Below are positions 25,655-32,134 of a DNA stretch of 46,477 nucleotides, one piece after another (the stretch's first letter is position 1; every line of letters starts with the position of its first letter). The stretch is taken from the IMG/VR virus record IMGVR_UViG_3300034272_001302, positions 1 to 46,477 of that record; one strand, written 5' to 3'. A program made the translations under genes and the position numbers. This DNA is from a virus. The notes under the pieces are model-generated. The model was not told where the DNA came from. It worked only from the letters and a program-made list of their open reading frames with translations, and made no database searches.

Positions 25655-27262
25655 ATGGGCAAAAAAGCTATTAGTCTAACTGTAGAGTCTCTAGAAAATA
25701 GAAAATTATTGTCAGTTGTTCCTAATGATCCAAAAATTAATGATCAGTGGGCTCTTCAAAGTATTTCAGCATATCAAGCGTGGCAGTATGGAACTGGTTC
25801 AAAAGACATTGTTGTTGCGATTATAGATAGTGGTATTGATTTAACTAATCAGGACTTGAAGAATAATCTATGGACTAATCCTGGAGAGATAGCGGGGGAC
25901 GGGATAGATAATGAAAATAATGGATATATAGATGATATTAATGGTTGGAATTTTTATTCTAATAATAATGATATTCAGGACCGATACGGACACGGAAGTC
26001 ATGTGGCAGGCATAATTGGCGCAGAAGGAAGCAATAGTTTGGGGGTGGCGGGGATTAATTGGAATGTGAGTTTAATGGCTTTAAAGTTTATGAACGACAA
26101 GGGGGTGGGCGATACTGGTGGGGCTATTCGAGCCATGGATTATATTAGTATGATGAAGAATACTTATGGAGTAAATGTGGTAGTAGCTAATGCTAGTTGG
26201 GGTGGGGGGACTGGTTTTAGTAATATGTTGTATGGGGCGATTGGTAGATTAAATGATGCTGGGGTGGTGGTGACGGTGGCGGCTGGTAATAATGGTAGCG
26301 ATAATGATATTACATTAAGATATCCTAGTTGTTTTGATAATGATAATATTATTAGTGTAGGGGCTTTAGGATATGATGGAATAAAGTTAGCTAGCTTTTC
26401 AAATTATGGAGCTACTAATGTAGATATTGCTGCTCCTGGTAGCATGATACTATCTACTATTCCATATAATAATTATGGATATATGGCGGGGACTAGTATG
26501 GCAGCTCCTCAAGTGGCTGGTGCTGTAGCTTTGTTGAACTCTGTTAAACCTGGATTATCAATTTCAAAAGTTAAGGCTGCTATTTTTGGATCAGTAGATA
26601 AGCTTCCGGAACTATTTGGAAAGGTGGCAACAGGAGGAAAATTGAACGTGGGGGCAGCTATATCTAATGTGTTGGGAGTTCCTTATGATGGAAACATATT
26701 ACCAACAGGAGCCATAATCAGTCAGAATTTAAGAAGTATTAGTGGATGGGCTAAAGATCTTAATTCTCCGAACTCTAGTATTTATGTGAGAATAATAATA
26801 GATGGTGCAGATAGTGGGTATCTATGGACTGGGGTTGGTGGGTCATTTGTTTTTAATCTGGGCGGTCTCACAATAGGGGAGCATGTTATAAGTGTTGAGG
26901 CCAGAGATTCTCAAACAGGATCTTGGACCTCTGTAGCATCATCCACAGTTACTATTCCTCCTCCGATTGTTAGGGTGGGATATTTAAGATTAGATAGAGT
27001 GGCGGGGTGGGCTTTTAGTGAGAGGTCCGGAGCATCTCCGGTTCTTGTTAGAGTAATTATTAATGGAAGGATAGTTACTGGACAGTGGGCTAATTTGTAT
27101 AGACCAGCGTTAATTCCGGTGGTCGGTAGCGCCAGACACGGATTTAATATAGCTTTGAATAGAAGCTGGTTTCATAAAGGAACTAATGATATGAAGATTG
27201 TAATTTACGATCCAATATCGAGACAAGTTTCAATAGCTTGGGAAAGAATCATAAATAGATAA
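25655..27262 (+). CDS. Subtilisin-like (S8) serine protease with planctomycete LEPR-xLL-type N-terminus
   Basis: This is a 535-residue protease. The catalytic triad is Asp58 (VVAIIDSGID), His113 (RYGHGSHVAGI) and Ser281 (MAGTSMAAPQVAGA), with Asn212 (AAGNNG) for the oxyanion hole, so it should be active. Residues 8-20 (LTVESLENRKLLS) match the LEPR-xLL N-terminal motif of planctomycete exported proteins. C-terminal to the protease are two similar beta modules (~345-430 and ~440-535). This is an unusual phage cargo gene and the best pointer to the host. A role in cell-surface degradation or effector delivery is inferred. Confidence 0.88.
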   Translation: MGKKAISLTVESLENRKLLSVVPNDPKINDQWALQSISAYQAWQYGTGSKDIVVAIIDSGIDLTNQDLKNNLWTNPGEIAGDGIDNENNGYIDDINGWNFYSNNNDIQDRYGHGSHVAGIIGAEGSNSLGVAGINWNVSLMALKFMNDKGVGDTGGAIRAMDYISMMKNTYGVNVVVANASWGGGTGFSNMLYGAIGRLNDAGVVVTVAAGNNGSDNDITLRYPSCFDNDNIISVGALGYDGIKLASFSNYGATNVDIAAPGSMILSTIPYNNYGYMAGTSMAAPQVAGAVALLNSVKPGLSISKVKAAIFGSVDKLPELFGKVATGGKLNVGAAISNVLGVPYDGNILPTGAIISQNLRSISGWAKDLNSPNSSIYVRIIIDGADSGYLWTGVGGSFVFNLGGLTIGEHVISVEARDSQTGSWTSVASSTVTIPPPIVRVGYLRLDRVAGWAFSERSGASPVLVRVIINGRIVTGQWANLYRPALIPVVGSARHGFNIALNRSWFHKGTNDMKIVIYDPISRQVSIAWERIINR

Positions 27263-27387
27263 TAAATGGCTAATAAACTGGCCAATTATGTATGGAGGCG
27301 CTTATTGTTTATGGACCTCCCGGCGGTTTTGACTGTGCGACCCCTTGGCCCCTTTAAAACGAAAAAACCCCCTGTCTGCAACTGTCT
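27263..27387. other. Gene-free boundary between cargo block and early region
   Basis: There is no reading frame here. A weak hairpin is possible (GGAGG at 27294 with CCTCC at 27316) without a T run. CTGTCTGCAA occurs twice in tandem just before the first four-arm element. Everything to the right has cassette organisation. Confidence 0.5.
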
Positions 27388-27469
27388 GCAAGTCCTTGTG
27401 ACATAAAGACTTACGACGAATGACGAAGCCCGCGTTTGATGTAAGTCCTTATGGTGTTTGTCTTTGCGA
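27388..27469 (+). repeat. Four-arm element, copy 1
   Basis: This is the first of 18 copies. The arms are GCAAGTCCTTGT / AAAGACTTACG, then GTAAGTCCTTAT / GTCTTTGCG. The core (GAAGCCCGCG) is less pure G/C than in later copies. It is followed by a variant CCTTACG...GCAAGG palindrome and the promoter at 27501. Distance from the third arm to -35 is 60. Confidence 0.75.
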
Positions 27470-27500
27470 AACCTTACGAAAATGCAAGGAAACTTTTCGC

Positions 27501-27528
27501 TTGCAAGCTAAAGAATACTCTGTATAAT
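27501..27528 (+). promoter_or_regulatory. Early promoter, GTCGATATAAG class
   Basis: TTGCAA and TATAAT are separated by 16 bases, followed immediately by GTCGATATAAG. The same downstream sequence follows the promoters at 28976 and 32071. It drives the 80-residue gene. Confidence 0.75.
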
Positions 27529-27571
27529 GTCGATATAAGAACAAGAGAACGATAAACAAGAGGACAAGAAA

Positions 27572-27814
27572 ATGATCACCATCAACAATCGCAACGAACT
27601 CGAAAACTTCCTCTATGGTGCTGATTCGACCATGCCCGAAACTCTTGTTGGTATTGCTCGCATCGGTGGTGAGTTGCTCGAAGAGGCTTTTCACTACTAT
27701 GAAATGAGCGACGGAAACGCCTGCATTGGAGACTTTTTTCCGATGGGTGATGAGGGTGAGGGAATCACCGTTGACCGGGACGGAAACATTCTGGAAGATT
27801 TTCTTTACTACTAA
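27572..27814 (+). CDS. Small acidic early protein, unknown
   Basis: This is an 80-residue acidic protein (MITINNRNELENFLYGADST; ends GDEGEGITVDRDGNILEDF) with AGAGGA upstream. Mixed alpha/beta content is likely. No motif is recognised. It is the first gene of the early region and the only gene of its cassette. Early takeover proteins are often small and acidic, but nothing specific can be read. Confidence 0.6.
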   Translation: MITINNRNELENFLYGADSTMPETLVGIARIGGELLEEAFHYYEMSDGNACIGDFFPMGDEGEGITVDRDGNILEDFLYY

Positions 27815-27818
27815 GGTA

Positions 27819-27848
27819 TTGACAACGCCCTAACCGATAACCTATAAT
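27819..27848 (+). promoter_or_regulatory. Early promoter, CGATAA-bearing
   Basis: TTGACA and TATAAT are separated by 18 bases with CCGATAACC in the spacer. It has no four-arm element of its own and lies directly after the previous stop codon. Confidence 0.75.
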
Positions 27849-27878
27849 AGAAACAACACAAGAAAGAAAAGGAAAAAG

Positions 27879-28094
27879 ATGCTTCAGACTAACTACAAAA
27901 CTGTGACGAACAACCTTGATAAGATTTTTTCTGCTATGCGAGCTGGTAAGTATCACTGCGTGCTCGACCCAAAGGGTAACGCTCATGTGGGCCTTATCAA
28001 TGGTATCATGCGTGAGGATGGTAGCGGAAAGAATTGGATCGTGACAGTGACTAACCGTACAGTAAGCGAAAAGGTCTTCATTCACGCCTCATGA
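27879..28094 (+). CDS. Small early protein, unknown
   Basis: This is a 71-residue protein (MLQTNYKTVTNNLDKIFSAM; KNWIVTVTNRTVSEKVFIHA). The leader is AAGAAAGAAAAGG, the typical purine-rich early leader. A helix followed by a beta-meander is likely. No family is recognised. Confidence 0.6.
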   Translation: MLQTNYKTVTNNLDKIFSAMRAGKYHCVLDPKGNAHVGLINGIMREDGSGKNWIVTVTNRTVSEKVFIHAS

Positions 28095-28177
28095 CCTAAA
28101 GCCTTACCCTATAAACACTTAGGGCGAGGCCGGGCGCCCGCATCTGACGTAAGTCCTTATCTCATATAGGCTTATGA
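28094..28177 (+). repeat. Four-arm element, copy 2
   Basis: The arms are CCTAAAGCCTTA / AACACTTAGGG and CGTAAGTCCTTAT / ATAGGCTTATG around the core GGCCGGGCGCCCG. It starts at the stop codon of the preceding gene. The 18-bp palindrome CCTTACGATATTGTAAGG follows at 28179. Distance from the third arm to -35 is 68. Confidence 0.85.
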
Positions 28178-28178
28178 A

Positions 28179-28196
28179 CCTTACGATATTGTAAGG
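28179..28196. repeat. 18-bp palindrome CCTTACGATATTGTAAGG
   Basis: This near-perfect palindrome lies between copy 2 of the four-arm element and its promoter. An identical copy is at 29804-29821, and degenerate forms are near 27472, 29230 and 30121. It looks like an operator for a dimeric regulator restricted to the leftmost early cassettes. Confidence 0.65.
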
Positions 28197-28216
28197 AAGA
28201 AAACTATTGCTAGAGC

Positions 28217-28245
28217 TTGACGTTGGTCGATAATAGGTGTAGAAT
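28217..28245 (+). promoter_or_regulatory. Early promoter with CGATAATA
   Basis: TTGACG and TAGAAT are 17 bases apart, with TCGATAATAGGTG in the spacer, the clearest form of the early promoter consensus. It drives three tiny genes. Confidence 0.85.
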
Positions 28246-28273
28246 AAGAACACAAGAAAGAAAAGGAATCCCA

Positions 28274-28387
28274 ATGATTACGACTATCGAATACGTTCAG
28301 TTGTTTGCCTTGATTGCTTTTGCTGGTTTCATCTCGTACACCGCCCACGAGGTGGGTAACGCTATTCAATCCATTCTTCACGACTGA
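28274..28387 (+). CDS. 37-residue single-span membrane protein
   Basis: This tiny gene starts with MITTIEYVQLFALIAFAGFI, mostly a membrane helix, and has a short polar tail ending in ILHD. The leader AAGAAAGAAAAGGAATCCCA precedes the ATG. It is the first gene of its cassette. Function is unknown; small phage membrane proteins often act on the envelope. Confidence 0.55.
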   Translation: MITTIEYVQLFALIAFAGFISYTAHEVGNAIQSILHD

Positions 28388-28393
28388 GGGAAT

Positions 28394-28501
28394 ATGTCTA
28401 GGTATCTGCCTGATGGTTATGTAGATTATGCTACATACAATATCAAAGAAGTTTTACAGTTTCTTCAACAATTACTAGGAATCATTAGCGAAAGCTGGTA
28501 A
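28394..28501 (+). CDS. 35-residue early peptide
   Basis: The reading frame MSRYLPDGYVDYATYNIKEV ending in IISESW has GAGGG just upstream and lies 6 bases after the previous stop and 5 before the next start. The tight spacing supports translation. No function can be read. Confidence 0.45.
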   Translation: MSRYLPDGYVDYATYNIKEVLQFLQQLLGIISESW

Positions 28502-28506
28502 ACAAA

Positions 28507-28806
28507 ATGACACACTTTGAAGCAGTAAAGATGGTTCGTGGTAAGACTAATAAGGATACTCGCAAGGTTGGCAACAATACCTATGCCTATATCCAGGCCG
28601 ATGGTAGCGTTGCAATAGAGTTGCATGGTACGAATGTCGTGGTGATTTATCCCGACGATACTGTTATGCTCAATAGTGGTGGATGGCATACGCACACCAC
28701 TAAGAAGCGTATCAACCAGTATTCGCCCGTACAGGTATACCAGAAGAACTACGAATGGTACCTAAAAGACGGCACACCGTTTGAGGATCGTATGGTGGTG
28801 AGTTAA
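28507..28806 (+). CDS. Conserved small phage protein (KKRINQY type)
   Basis: This is a 99-residue protein. ELHGTNVVVIYPDDTVMLNS, GGWHTHTTKKRINQYSP and the NTYAYIQADGSVAIEL segment form a pattern I know from uncharacterised proteins of many tailed phages (nucleic-acid-associated by repute, unproven). It ends a three-gene cassette, and the next four-arm element begins at its stop. Confidence 0.65.
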   Translation: MTHFEAVKMVRGKTNKDTRKVGNNTYAYIQADGSVAIELHGTNVVVIYPDDTVMLNSGGWHTHTTKKRINQYSPVQVYQKNYEWYLKDGTPFEDRMVVS

Positions 28807-28888
28807 CATAAAGCCTTGTCTGTAAAGGACTTACAGCGAGGCGGGCGGGCCGGGATCGACGTAAGTCCTTATGCTGCAACACTTTACG
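28806..28888 (+). repeat. Four-arm element, copy 3
   Basis: The arms are ATAAAGCCTTGT / AAAGGACTTACAG and CGTAAGTCCTTATG / CACTTTACG around GGCGGGCGGGCCGGG. The promoter is farther away here (115 bases from the third arm to -35), the largest distance of the set. Confidence 0.85.
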
Positions 28889-28975
28889 TTCACCTAGCAA
28901 ATGCTGTGCCAATAGGATAGAAAATAGACGATTCTTTTGTCAAAAATTCTTGACAATAAAATTTCTAGATTTCTC

Positions 28976-29004
28976 TTGCAAGCTCAAGATGAGCATGGTA
29001 TAAT
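28976..29004 (+). promoter_or_regulatory. Early promoter, GTCGATATAAG class
   Basis: TTGCAA and TATAAT are 17 bases apart, followed by GTCGATATAAGACATAGAG. It is nearly the same as the promoter at 27501, including GCAAGCT after the -35. Confidence 0.8.
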
Positions 29005-29044
29005 GTCGATATAAGACATAGAGAAGAAAGAAAGAGAGAAAAGA

Positions 29045-29230
29045 ATGTTTGAAATTGGTGACAGCGTATCGTTCATGTGGGGAAAAGAGAAAAAGTTTGG
29101 CAAAATCGTAGGCTGGGAATACGATGAGGGTAATGTGTGGGAAGTAACCGTAACCGAAAGTATGAACGCATATTTTTCGGACGATGAGCTAGCTCCCGCA
29201 GTTGATGCCTACGGCCATCCCTGGGCCTAA
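29045..29230 (+). CDS. Small SH3-like early protein
   Basis: This is a 61-residue protein (MFEIGDSVSFMWGKEKKFGK, IVGWEYDEGNVWEVTV). The GDSVSF...GKIVGWE pattern suggests a small SH3-type beta barrel. It is acidic at the end. It is the only gene between two promoters. Function is unknown. Confidence 0.55.
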   Translation: MFEIGDSVSFMWGKEKKFGKIVGWEYDEGNVWEVTVTESMNAYFSDDELAPAVDAYGHPWA

Positions 29231-29243
29231 CGGTATTGTAAGG

Positions 29244-29272
29244 TTGACACGATAAAATCAGTTTGGTATAAT
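29244..29272 (+). promoter_or_regulatory. Early promoter with CGATAA
   Basis: TTGACA and TATAAT are 17 bases apart with CGATAAAA directly after the -35, so the motif is shifted towards the -35. There is no four-arm element of its own. GTATTGTAAGG, half of the 18-bp palindrome, lies just upstream. Confidence 0.8.
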
Positions 29273-29312
29273 GATCGCACAAGAGAACGATAGACCCTTA
29301 GAGAAAAAGACA

Positions 29313-29687
29313 ATGAAAACCAAGTATCCAATCATCGAAAATGCCAAGCGTCAAGCCCGTATGATCTTCAAGGGTATCGCGATTCCAGTTCGCCACGAAG
29401 TGACCGATGAGCAGTGCATCATCGACGTTGACTACGTTCACGGTGTGACTGACCACAAGCGTTACGTTGTGACCGAAAAGGTACTCAAATTCAATCGTAC
29501 CGCACTGAAGAACATTGGCAAGGTTCGCAAGGAAAAGGCTGACCCCCGCTATGTGGGGGGTGAGGATACCATGATCGTTCCGGTTGGAAAGCCGGGAAGC
29601 CGTGAACGTATCGAGGAACTGACCAAACAGTATGGTGTGGTCGCCCATCTGGAACTCAGCCCGTTCAGCTTCAAGAGTGATGAATGA
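29313..29687 (+). CDS. Early protein, unknown
   Basis: This is a 124-residue basic protein (MKTKYPIIENAKRQARMIFK; VRKEKADPRYVGGEDTMIVP). An upstream ATG at 29271 lies inside the -10 box, so it cannot be the start; the ATG at 29313 is used. Codons are more GC-rich than in most neighbours. Mixed alpha/beta; no family is recognised. Confidence 0.65.
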   Translation: MKTKYPIIENAKRQARMIFKGIAIPVRHEVTDEQCIIDVDYVHGVTDHKRYVVTEKVLKFNRTALKNIGKVRKEKADPRYVGGEDTMIVPVGKPGSRERIEELTKQYGVVAHLELSPFSFKSDE

Positions 29688-29719
29688 ACGATCACTACTG
29701 CACAAACATATAGCAGTTG

Positions 29720-29802
29720 ACCTAAAGCGTTACCCTATAAGGACTTAGGGCAAACGCGACCGCCCCGATTTGATGTAACTCCTTATGACGCAACAACTTG
29801 CA
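29720..29802 (+). repeat. Four-arm element, copy 4
   Basis: The arms are CCTAAAGCGTTA / AAGGACTTAGGG and TGTAACTCCTTATG / CAACTTGCA around GCGACCGCCCCG. It is followed by the exact 18-bp palindrome at 29804. Distance from the third arm to -35 is 68, the same as copy 2. Confidence 0.85.
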
Positions 29803-29803
29803 A

Positions 29804-29821
29804 CCTTACGATATTGTAAGG
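29804..29821. repeat. 18-bp palindrome, second exact copy
   Basis: This CCTTACGATATTGTAAGG is identical to 28179-28196 and also sits between a four-arm element and its promoter. Confidence 0.65.
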
Positions 29822-29842
29822 ATTCTTTTCTCTAGAAATAGC

Positions 29843-29871
29843 TTGACACTGGACGATAATAGATGTATAAT
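29843..29871 (+). promoter_or_regulatory. Early promoter with CGATAATA
   Basis: TTGACA and TATAAT are 17 bases apart with ACGATAATAGATG in the spacer. It is a near-consensus sigma-70 promoter and probably one of the strongest of the set. The leader is AAGAAAGAAAGAGAG. Confidence 0.85.
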
Positions 29872-29900
29872 CGTAGGACAAGAAAGAAAGAGAGTTGAAG

Positions 29901-30107
29901 ATGAGAGAGTCAGTTTCAGTCGAAAGTTTCACCCGTTCGCTTCCCTCTATTTATATTTACGATCATATCGTGCATATGAAGAATGGGAAAGCCTATAGAG
30001 TTTACCGTTGCGGTTCAGACCGTGCGGTTTACCAGTATATGCGTTCTCAGGGTTTCGACACCAAGGAAATCGTGAGGGTTGATCTCGTAGCCCCTAAGAG
30101 GGGTTAG
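29901..30107 (+). CDS. Small basic early protein
   Basis: This is a 68-residue protein (MRESVSVESFTRSLPSIYIY; KNGKAYRVYRCGSDRAVYQY). The ATG at 29901 is preferred over an in-frame TTG two codons earlier. It is basic and Tyr/Arg-rich with an alpha/beta pattern. No family is recognised. Confidence 0.55.
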   Translation: MRESVSVESFTRSLPSIYIYDHIVHMKNGKAYRVYRCGSDRAVYQYMRSQGFDTKEIVRVDLVAPKRG

Positions 30108-30134
30108 AGGCCAACCTATCGATACTGTAAGGTA

Positions 30135-30163
30135 TTGCAGGCTAAAGGTTGATATGGTAGAAT
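30135..30163 (+). promoter_or_regulatory. Early promoter, CGATAATA downstream of -10
   Basis: TTGCAG and TAGAAT are 17 bases apart, followed by GTCGATAATAGGTATAGGG. Here the CGATAATAGG motif lies at the expected transcription start and not in the spacer. An overlapping alternative -35, TTGATA, would place it back in the spacer. Confidence 0.7.
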
Positions 30164-30213
30164 GTCGATAATAGGTATAGGGAAAACGAGAACTAACAAC
30201 AAAGAGGAAAAGT

Positions 30214-30417
30214 ATGGACAATCTCACGTTGCCACAGAGACATGATTGGGTAGCTTTTGATTATAAGGGTAAGAGCTTCAGGGGTGAGGTTCGTAGGGTT
30301 TATGATAAGCCCAAGGGTCATTTGATGATTGTGAAATTGGGTGAGGGTAAGTATCGTTCGTGCTATCTTGAGCAGTGCGGGAATCTAACTGCTATCTCTA
30401 CTCAACCGGAGGCTTGA
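30214..30417 (+). CDS. Small SH3-like early protein
   Basis: This is a 67-residue protein. HDWVAFDYKGKSFRGEVRRV followed by HLMIVKLGEGKYRSCYLEQC suggests a five-strand SH3/Tudor-like barrel, a plan also seen in the 61-residue protein at 29045. It is first of four or five tiny genes in one cassette. Function is unknown. Confidence 0.55.
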   Translation: MDNLTLPQRHDWVAFDYKGKSFRGEVRRVYDKPKGHLMIVKLGEGKYRSCYLEQCGNLTAISTQPEA

Positions 30418-30419
30418 AT

Positions 30420-30608
30420 ATGAGCGATTTTATTATGGTGTGGGTCTGGGTGGCGGTTATGTGTGGGGTTTTGTTCTTTGCTTATTTTCTCACTATTGTG
30501 GGAGAAGTTTGGCAGAGAATAAACGAGTATGAGAATATGCGGGCCAGGGGTTTTACTCTTATGAAGAATGATAAGGGTGATGATTTCTGGGTAGGATACG
30601 GGGATTGA
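30420..30608 (+). CDS. Small membrane protein
   Basis: This is a 62-residue protein starting MSDFIMVWVWVAVMCGVLFF, one long membrane segment, with a charged cytoplasmic-type tail (ENMRARGFTLMKNDKGDDFW). GGAGG sits just before the ATG at 30420 and overlaps the end of the preceding gene. Function is unknown. Confidence 0.6.
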   Translation: MSDFIMVWVWVAVMCGVLFFAYFLTIVGEVWQRINEYENMRARGFTLMKNDKGDDFWVGYGD

Positions 30609-30635
30609 CCACTTAAACAAAATGGAGATACACGG

Positions 30636-30746
30636 ATGTATCAGTTCGACTTTATTAGTGTTGCTTTCGGTTATATTTGTGGTATTGTACTGTACGCTAG
30701 TATGTCAAATATCATGTATATGGAGGAAAATGATGAAAGTGAGTGA
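30636..30746 (+). CDS. 36-residue membrane peptide
   Basis: The frame MYQFDFISVAFGYICGIVLY ending in MEENDESE has GGAGATACACGG before its ATG. It overlaps the next small gene by 14 bases. It has one membrane segment plus an acidic tail. An overlapping 62-codon frame from 30622 lacks a ribosome site and is less likely. Confidence 0.45.
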   Translation: MYQFDFISVAFGYICGIVLYASMSNIMYMEENDESE

Positions 30747-30810
30747 CTACATATTGTGGGGGGTGTGTTTTATTATTGGCTGCACTATGACGTATCTCCT
30801 TCACCTGTAA
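30733..30810 (+). CDS. 25-residue membrane peptide
   Basis: MKVSDYILWGVCFIIGCTMT followed by YLLHL is almost wholly a membrane helix. GGAGG lies 6 bases upstream, inside the preceding frame. The first arm of four-arm element copy 5 overlaps its last codons. Confidence 0.4.
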   Translation: MKVSDYILWGVCFIIGCTMTYLLHL

Positions 30811-30872
30811 GGACTTACGTCGAGTCCGGCCGCCCCCGCGAAGCGTAAGTGTTTATGCACCAAGACTTTACG
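30790..30872 (+). repeat. Four-arm element, copy 5
   Basis: The arms are CGTATCTCCTTC / TAAGGACTTACG and CGTAAGTGTTTATG / AGACTTTACG around TCCGGCCGCCCCCGCG. The first arm overlaps the preceding coding sequence. Distance from the third arm to -35 is 90. Confidence 0.85.
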
Positions 30873-30934
30873 TTAACTAAAAGATTTTTCGTCTTTGGCA
30901 TGAAATTATATTCTGGAATTTTCCAAGTTTCTGC

Positions 30935-30963
30935 TTGACGCTGGCCGATAATAAGAGTATAAT
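30935..30963 (+). promoter_or_regulatory. Early promoter with CGATAATA
   Basis: TTGACG and TATAAT are 17 bases apart with GCCGATAATAAGAG in the spacer. Confidence 0.85.
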
Positions 30964-31000
30964 CGCAGCATCACGAACGGAAACCACAGGAACCAGAATC

Positions 31001-31174
31001 ATGCTGAACTTCGACGAGATCAACGATATTCTGAACGACATGGCCGAAGCGGGGATTGTTGAGCCGATGGTCGAGCCTATCGATGACCCCAGTGTGGAAG
31101 TCAATTTTTGGGATTGGGCTGACGTTGTAGGTGCTGTTGACGAATTCGTTCCCGAGGAGTATACTAATGCTTAG
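31001..31174 (+). CDS. Small acidic early protein
   Basis: This is a 57-residue, strongly acidic protein (MLNFDEINDILNDMAEAGIV; DPSVEVNFWDWADVVGAVDE). The start at 31001 is used because the frame upstream runs through the promoter. Helical at the N-terminus. It may mimic nucleic acid or bind a basic host factor, but there is no direct evidence. Confidence 0.55.
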   Translation: MLNFDEINDILNDMAEAGIVEPMVEPIDDPSVEVNFWDWADVVGAVDEFVPEEYTNA

Positions 31175-31238
31175 TGCAATTGCTTTTGTTGTGGGCTATG
31201 TGGGTTTGTTTTACGTTACTACCATCGTGAGGGATTGA
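31167..31238 (+). CDS. 23-residue membrane peptide
   Basis: MLSAIAFVVGYVGLFYVTTI followed by VRD is a single membrane helix. GAGGAG lies 8 bases before the ATG, within the end of the preceding gene, and the next gene starts directly after its stop. Ribosome site and spacing support translation. Confidence 0.4.
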   Translation: MLSAIAFVVGYVGLFYVTTIVRD

Positions 31239-31240
31239 TC

Positions 31241-31516
31241 ATGAGCTACGAATATGACGATCTTGAAGATTTTTACGGTATCGACGCTGATGATCGTACT
31301 AACGATTATTGGGCTGGAAATGATGACCTGGAGAATGATTCTGATGATTCGTTTGATGATAGTATGGATGGTGATGCTGAATCTGCGTTGGCTTCCGCTG
31401 GATGGGGAACCGACGAGGATTACGGTTACTATGGTGACGATGGAGTAGAAGATTTCCACGCCGATGAGGCTGTGGGATTTGTGGACTACAATGAAGACGG
31501 GCCATATAACGACTAA
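31241..31516 (+). CDS. Very acidic early protein
   Basis: This is a 91-residue protein dominated by Asp, Glu, Tyr and Gly (MSYEYDDLEDFYGIDADDRT; DDSDDSFDDSMDGDAESAL). The net charge is extremely negative. This composition is seen in phage DNA-mimic anti-restriction or anti-CRISPR proteins, but also in unstructured proteins. It starts at the ATG at 31241 after GAGGG. The 58-residue protein at 44345 has the same character. Confidence 0.6.
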   Translation: MSYEYDDLEDFYGIDADDRTNDYWAGNDDLENDSDDSFDDSMDGDAESALASAGWGTDEDYGYYGDDGVEDFHADEAVGFVDYNEDGPYND

Positions 31517-31532
31517 TTAAAAGGAAAGAACA

Positions 31533-31925
31533 ATGCAGTATCGAAAGATTGCGACGGGAATGATTGAAGCTACATATGAGAATTATTCACAGTGGCTAGA
31601 AGATGGCGTTCTTGCTGAAGAATTGAATAAGTATGAAATTCCGGTATGGGATGAGATGAATGATAGCACAAAGTGTTCTGCAATAGAGTATGTTTATCTT
31701 AATAGAGACACTATTGAGTTACATTCGGGACTTGTAGAATCATGGGTGCAAGCTACGGCTTACTTTATGATCTATGATTTTGCTGCTATTATGGCCCATG
31801 ATGGACAGCCAGAAATCGAAATGTTCTTTGATGATATGGATTTCATGATGGATGAAGATACCCTGAACGATGAAGATGTTCAGGAGCAACTTGGAATTAG
31901 TCCAGATTTTGGAGGAAAATTCTAA
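31533..31925 (+). CDS. Early protein, unknown
   Basis: This is a 130-residue acidic helical protein (MIEATYENYSQWLEDGVLAE; FDDMDFMMDEDTLNDEDVQE). The AAAAGGAAAG leader supports the start. It ends the cassette, and the next four-arm element begins 8 bases downstream. No family is recognised. Confidence 0.62.
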   Translation: MQYRKIATGMIEATYENYSQWLEDGVLAEELNKYEIPVWDEMNDSTKCSAIEYVYLNRDTIELHSGLVESWVQATAYFMIYDFAAIMAHDGQPEIEMFFDDMDFMMDEDTLNDEDVQEQLGISPDFGGKF

Positions 31926-31932
31926 GCACTCG

Positions 31933-32016
31933 CCCTAAACCCTTTGTGCGTAAGCACTTAGGGCTGGCGGGGCGGGCCGGATTTGACGTAAATCCTTTAG
32001 CAGTAAGGACTTATGA
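31933..32016 (+). repeat. Four-arm element, copy 6
   Basis: The arms are CCTAAACCCTTTG / TAAGCACTTAGGG and CGTAAATCCTTTA / TAAGGACTTATG around GGCGGGGCGGGCCGG. Distance from the third arm to -35 is 83. Confidence 0.85.
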
Positions 32017-32070
32017 CTCATAGCAGATGTCGTGCCAAAAAATCTTTTCTTTTTTTTCAAAATTTTCTGC

Positions 32071-32098
32071 TTGACACCTAAAGTTTCTATGCTATACT
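32071..32098 (+). promoter_or_regulatory. Early promoter, GTCGATATAAG class
   Basis: TTGACA and TATACT are 16 bases apart, followed by TGTCGATATAAGAGATAGAG. The spacer lacks CGATAATA, as in the promoters at 27501 and 28976. Confidence 0.8.
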
Positions 32099-32134
32099 TG
32101 TCGATATAAGAGATAGAGAAAGAGAGAGTGAAAG

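Noticed and set aside
30622-30810. A single 62-residue membrane protein
   Set aside because: Its ATG lacks a ribosome site, whereas two shorter overlapping frames (30636 and 30733) each have one.
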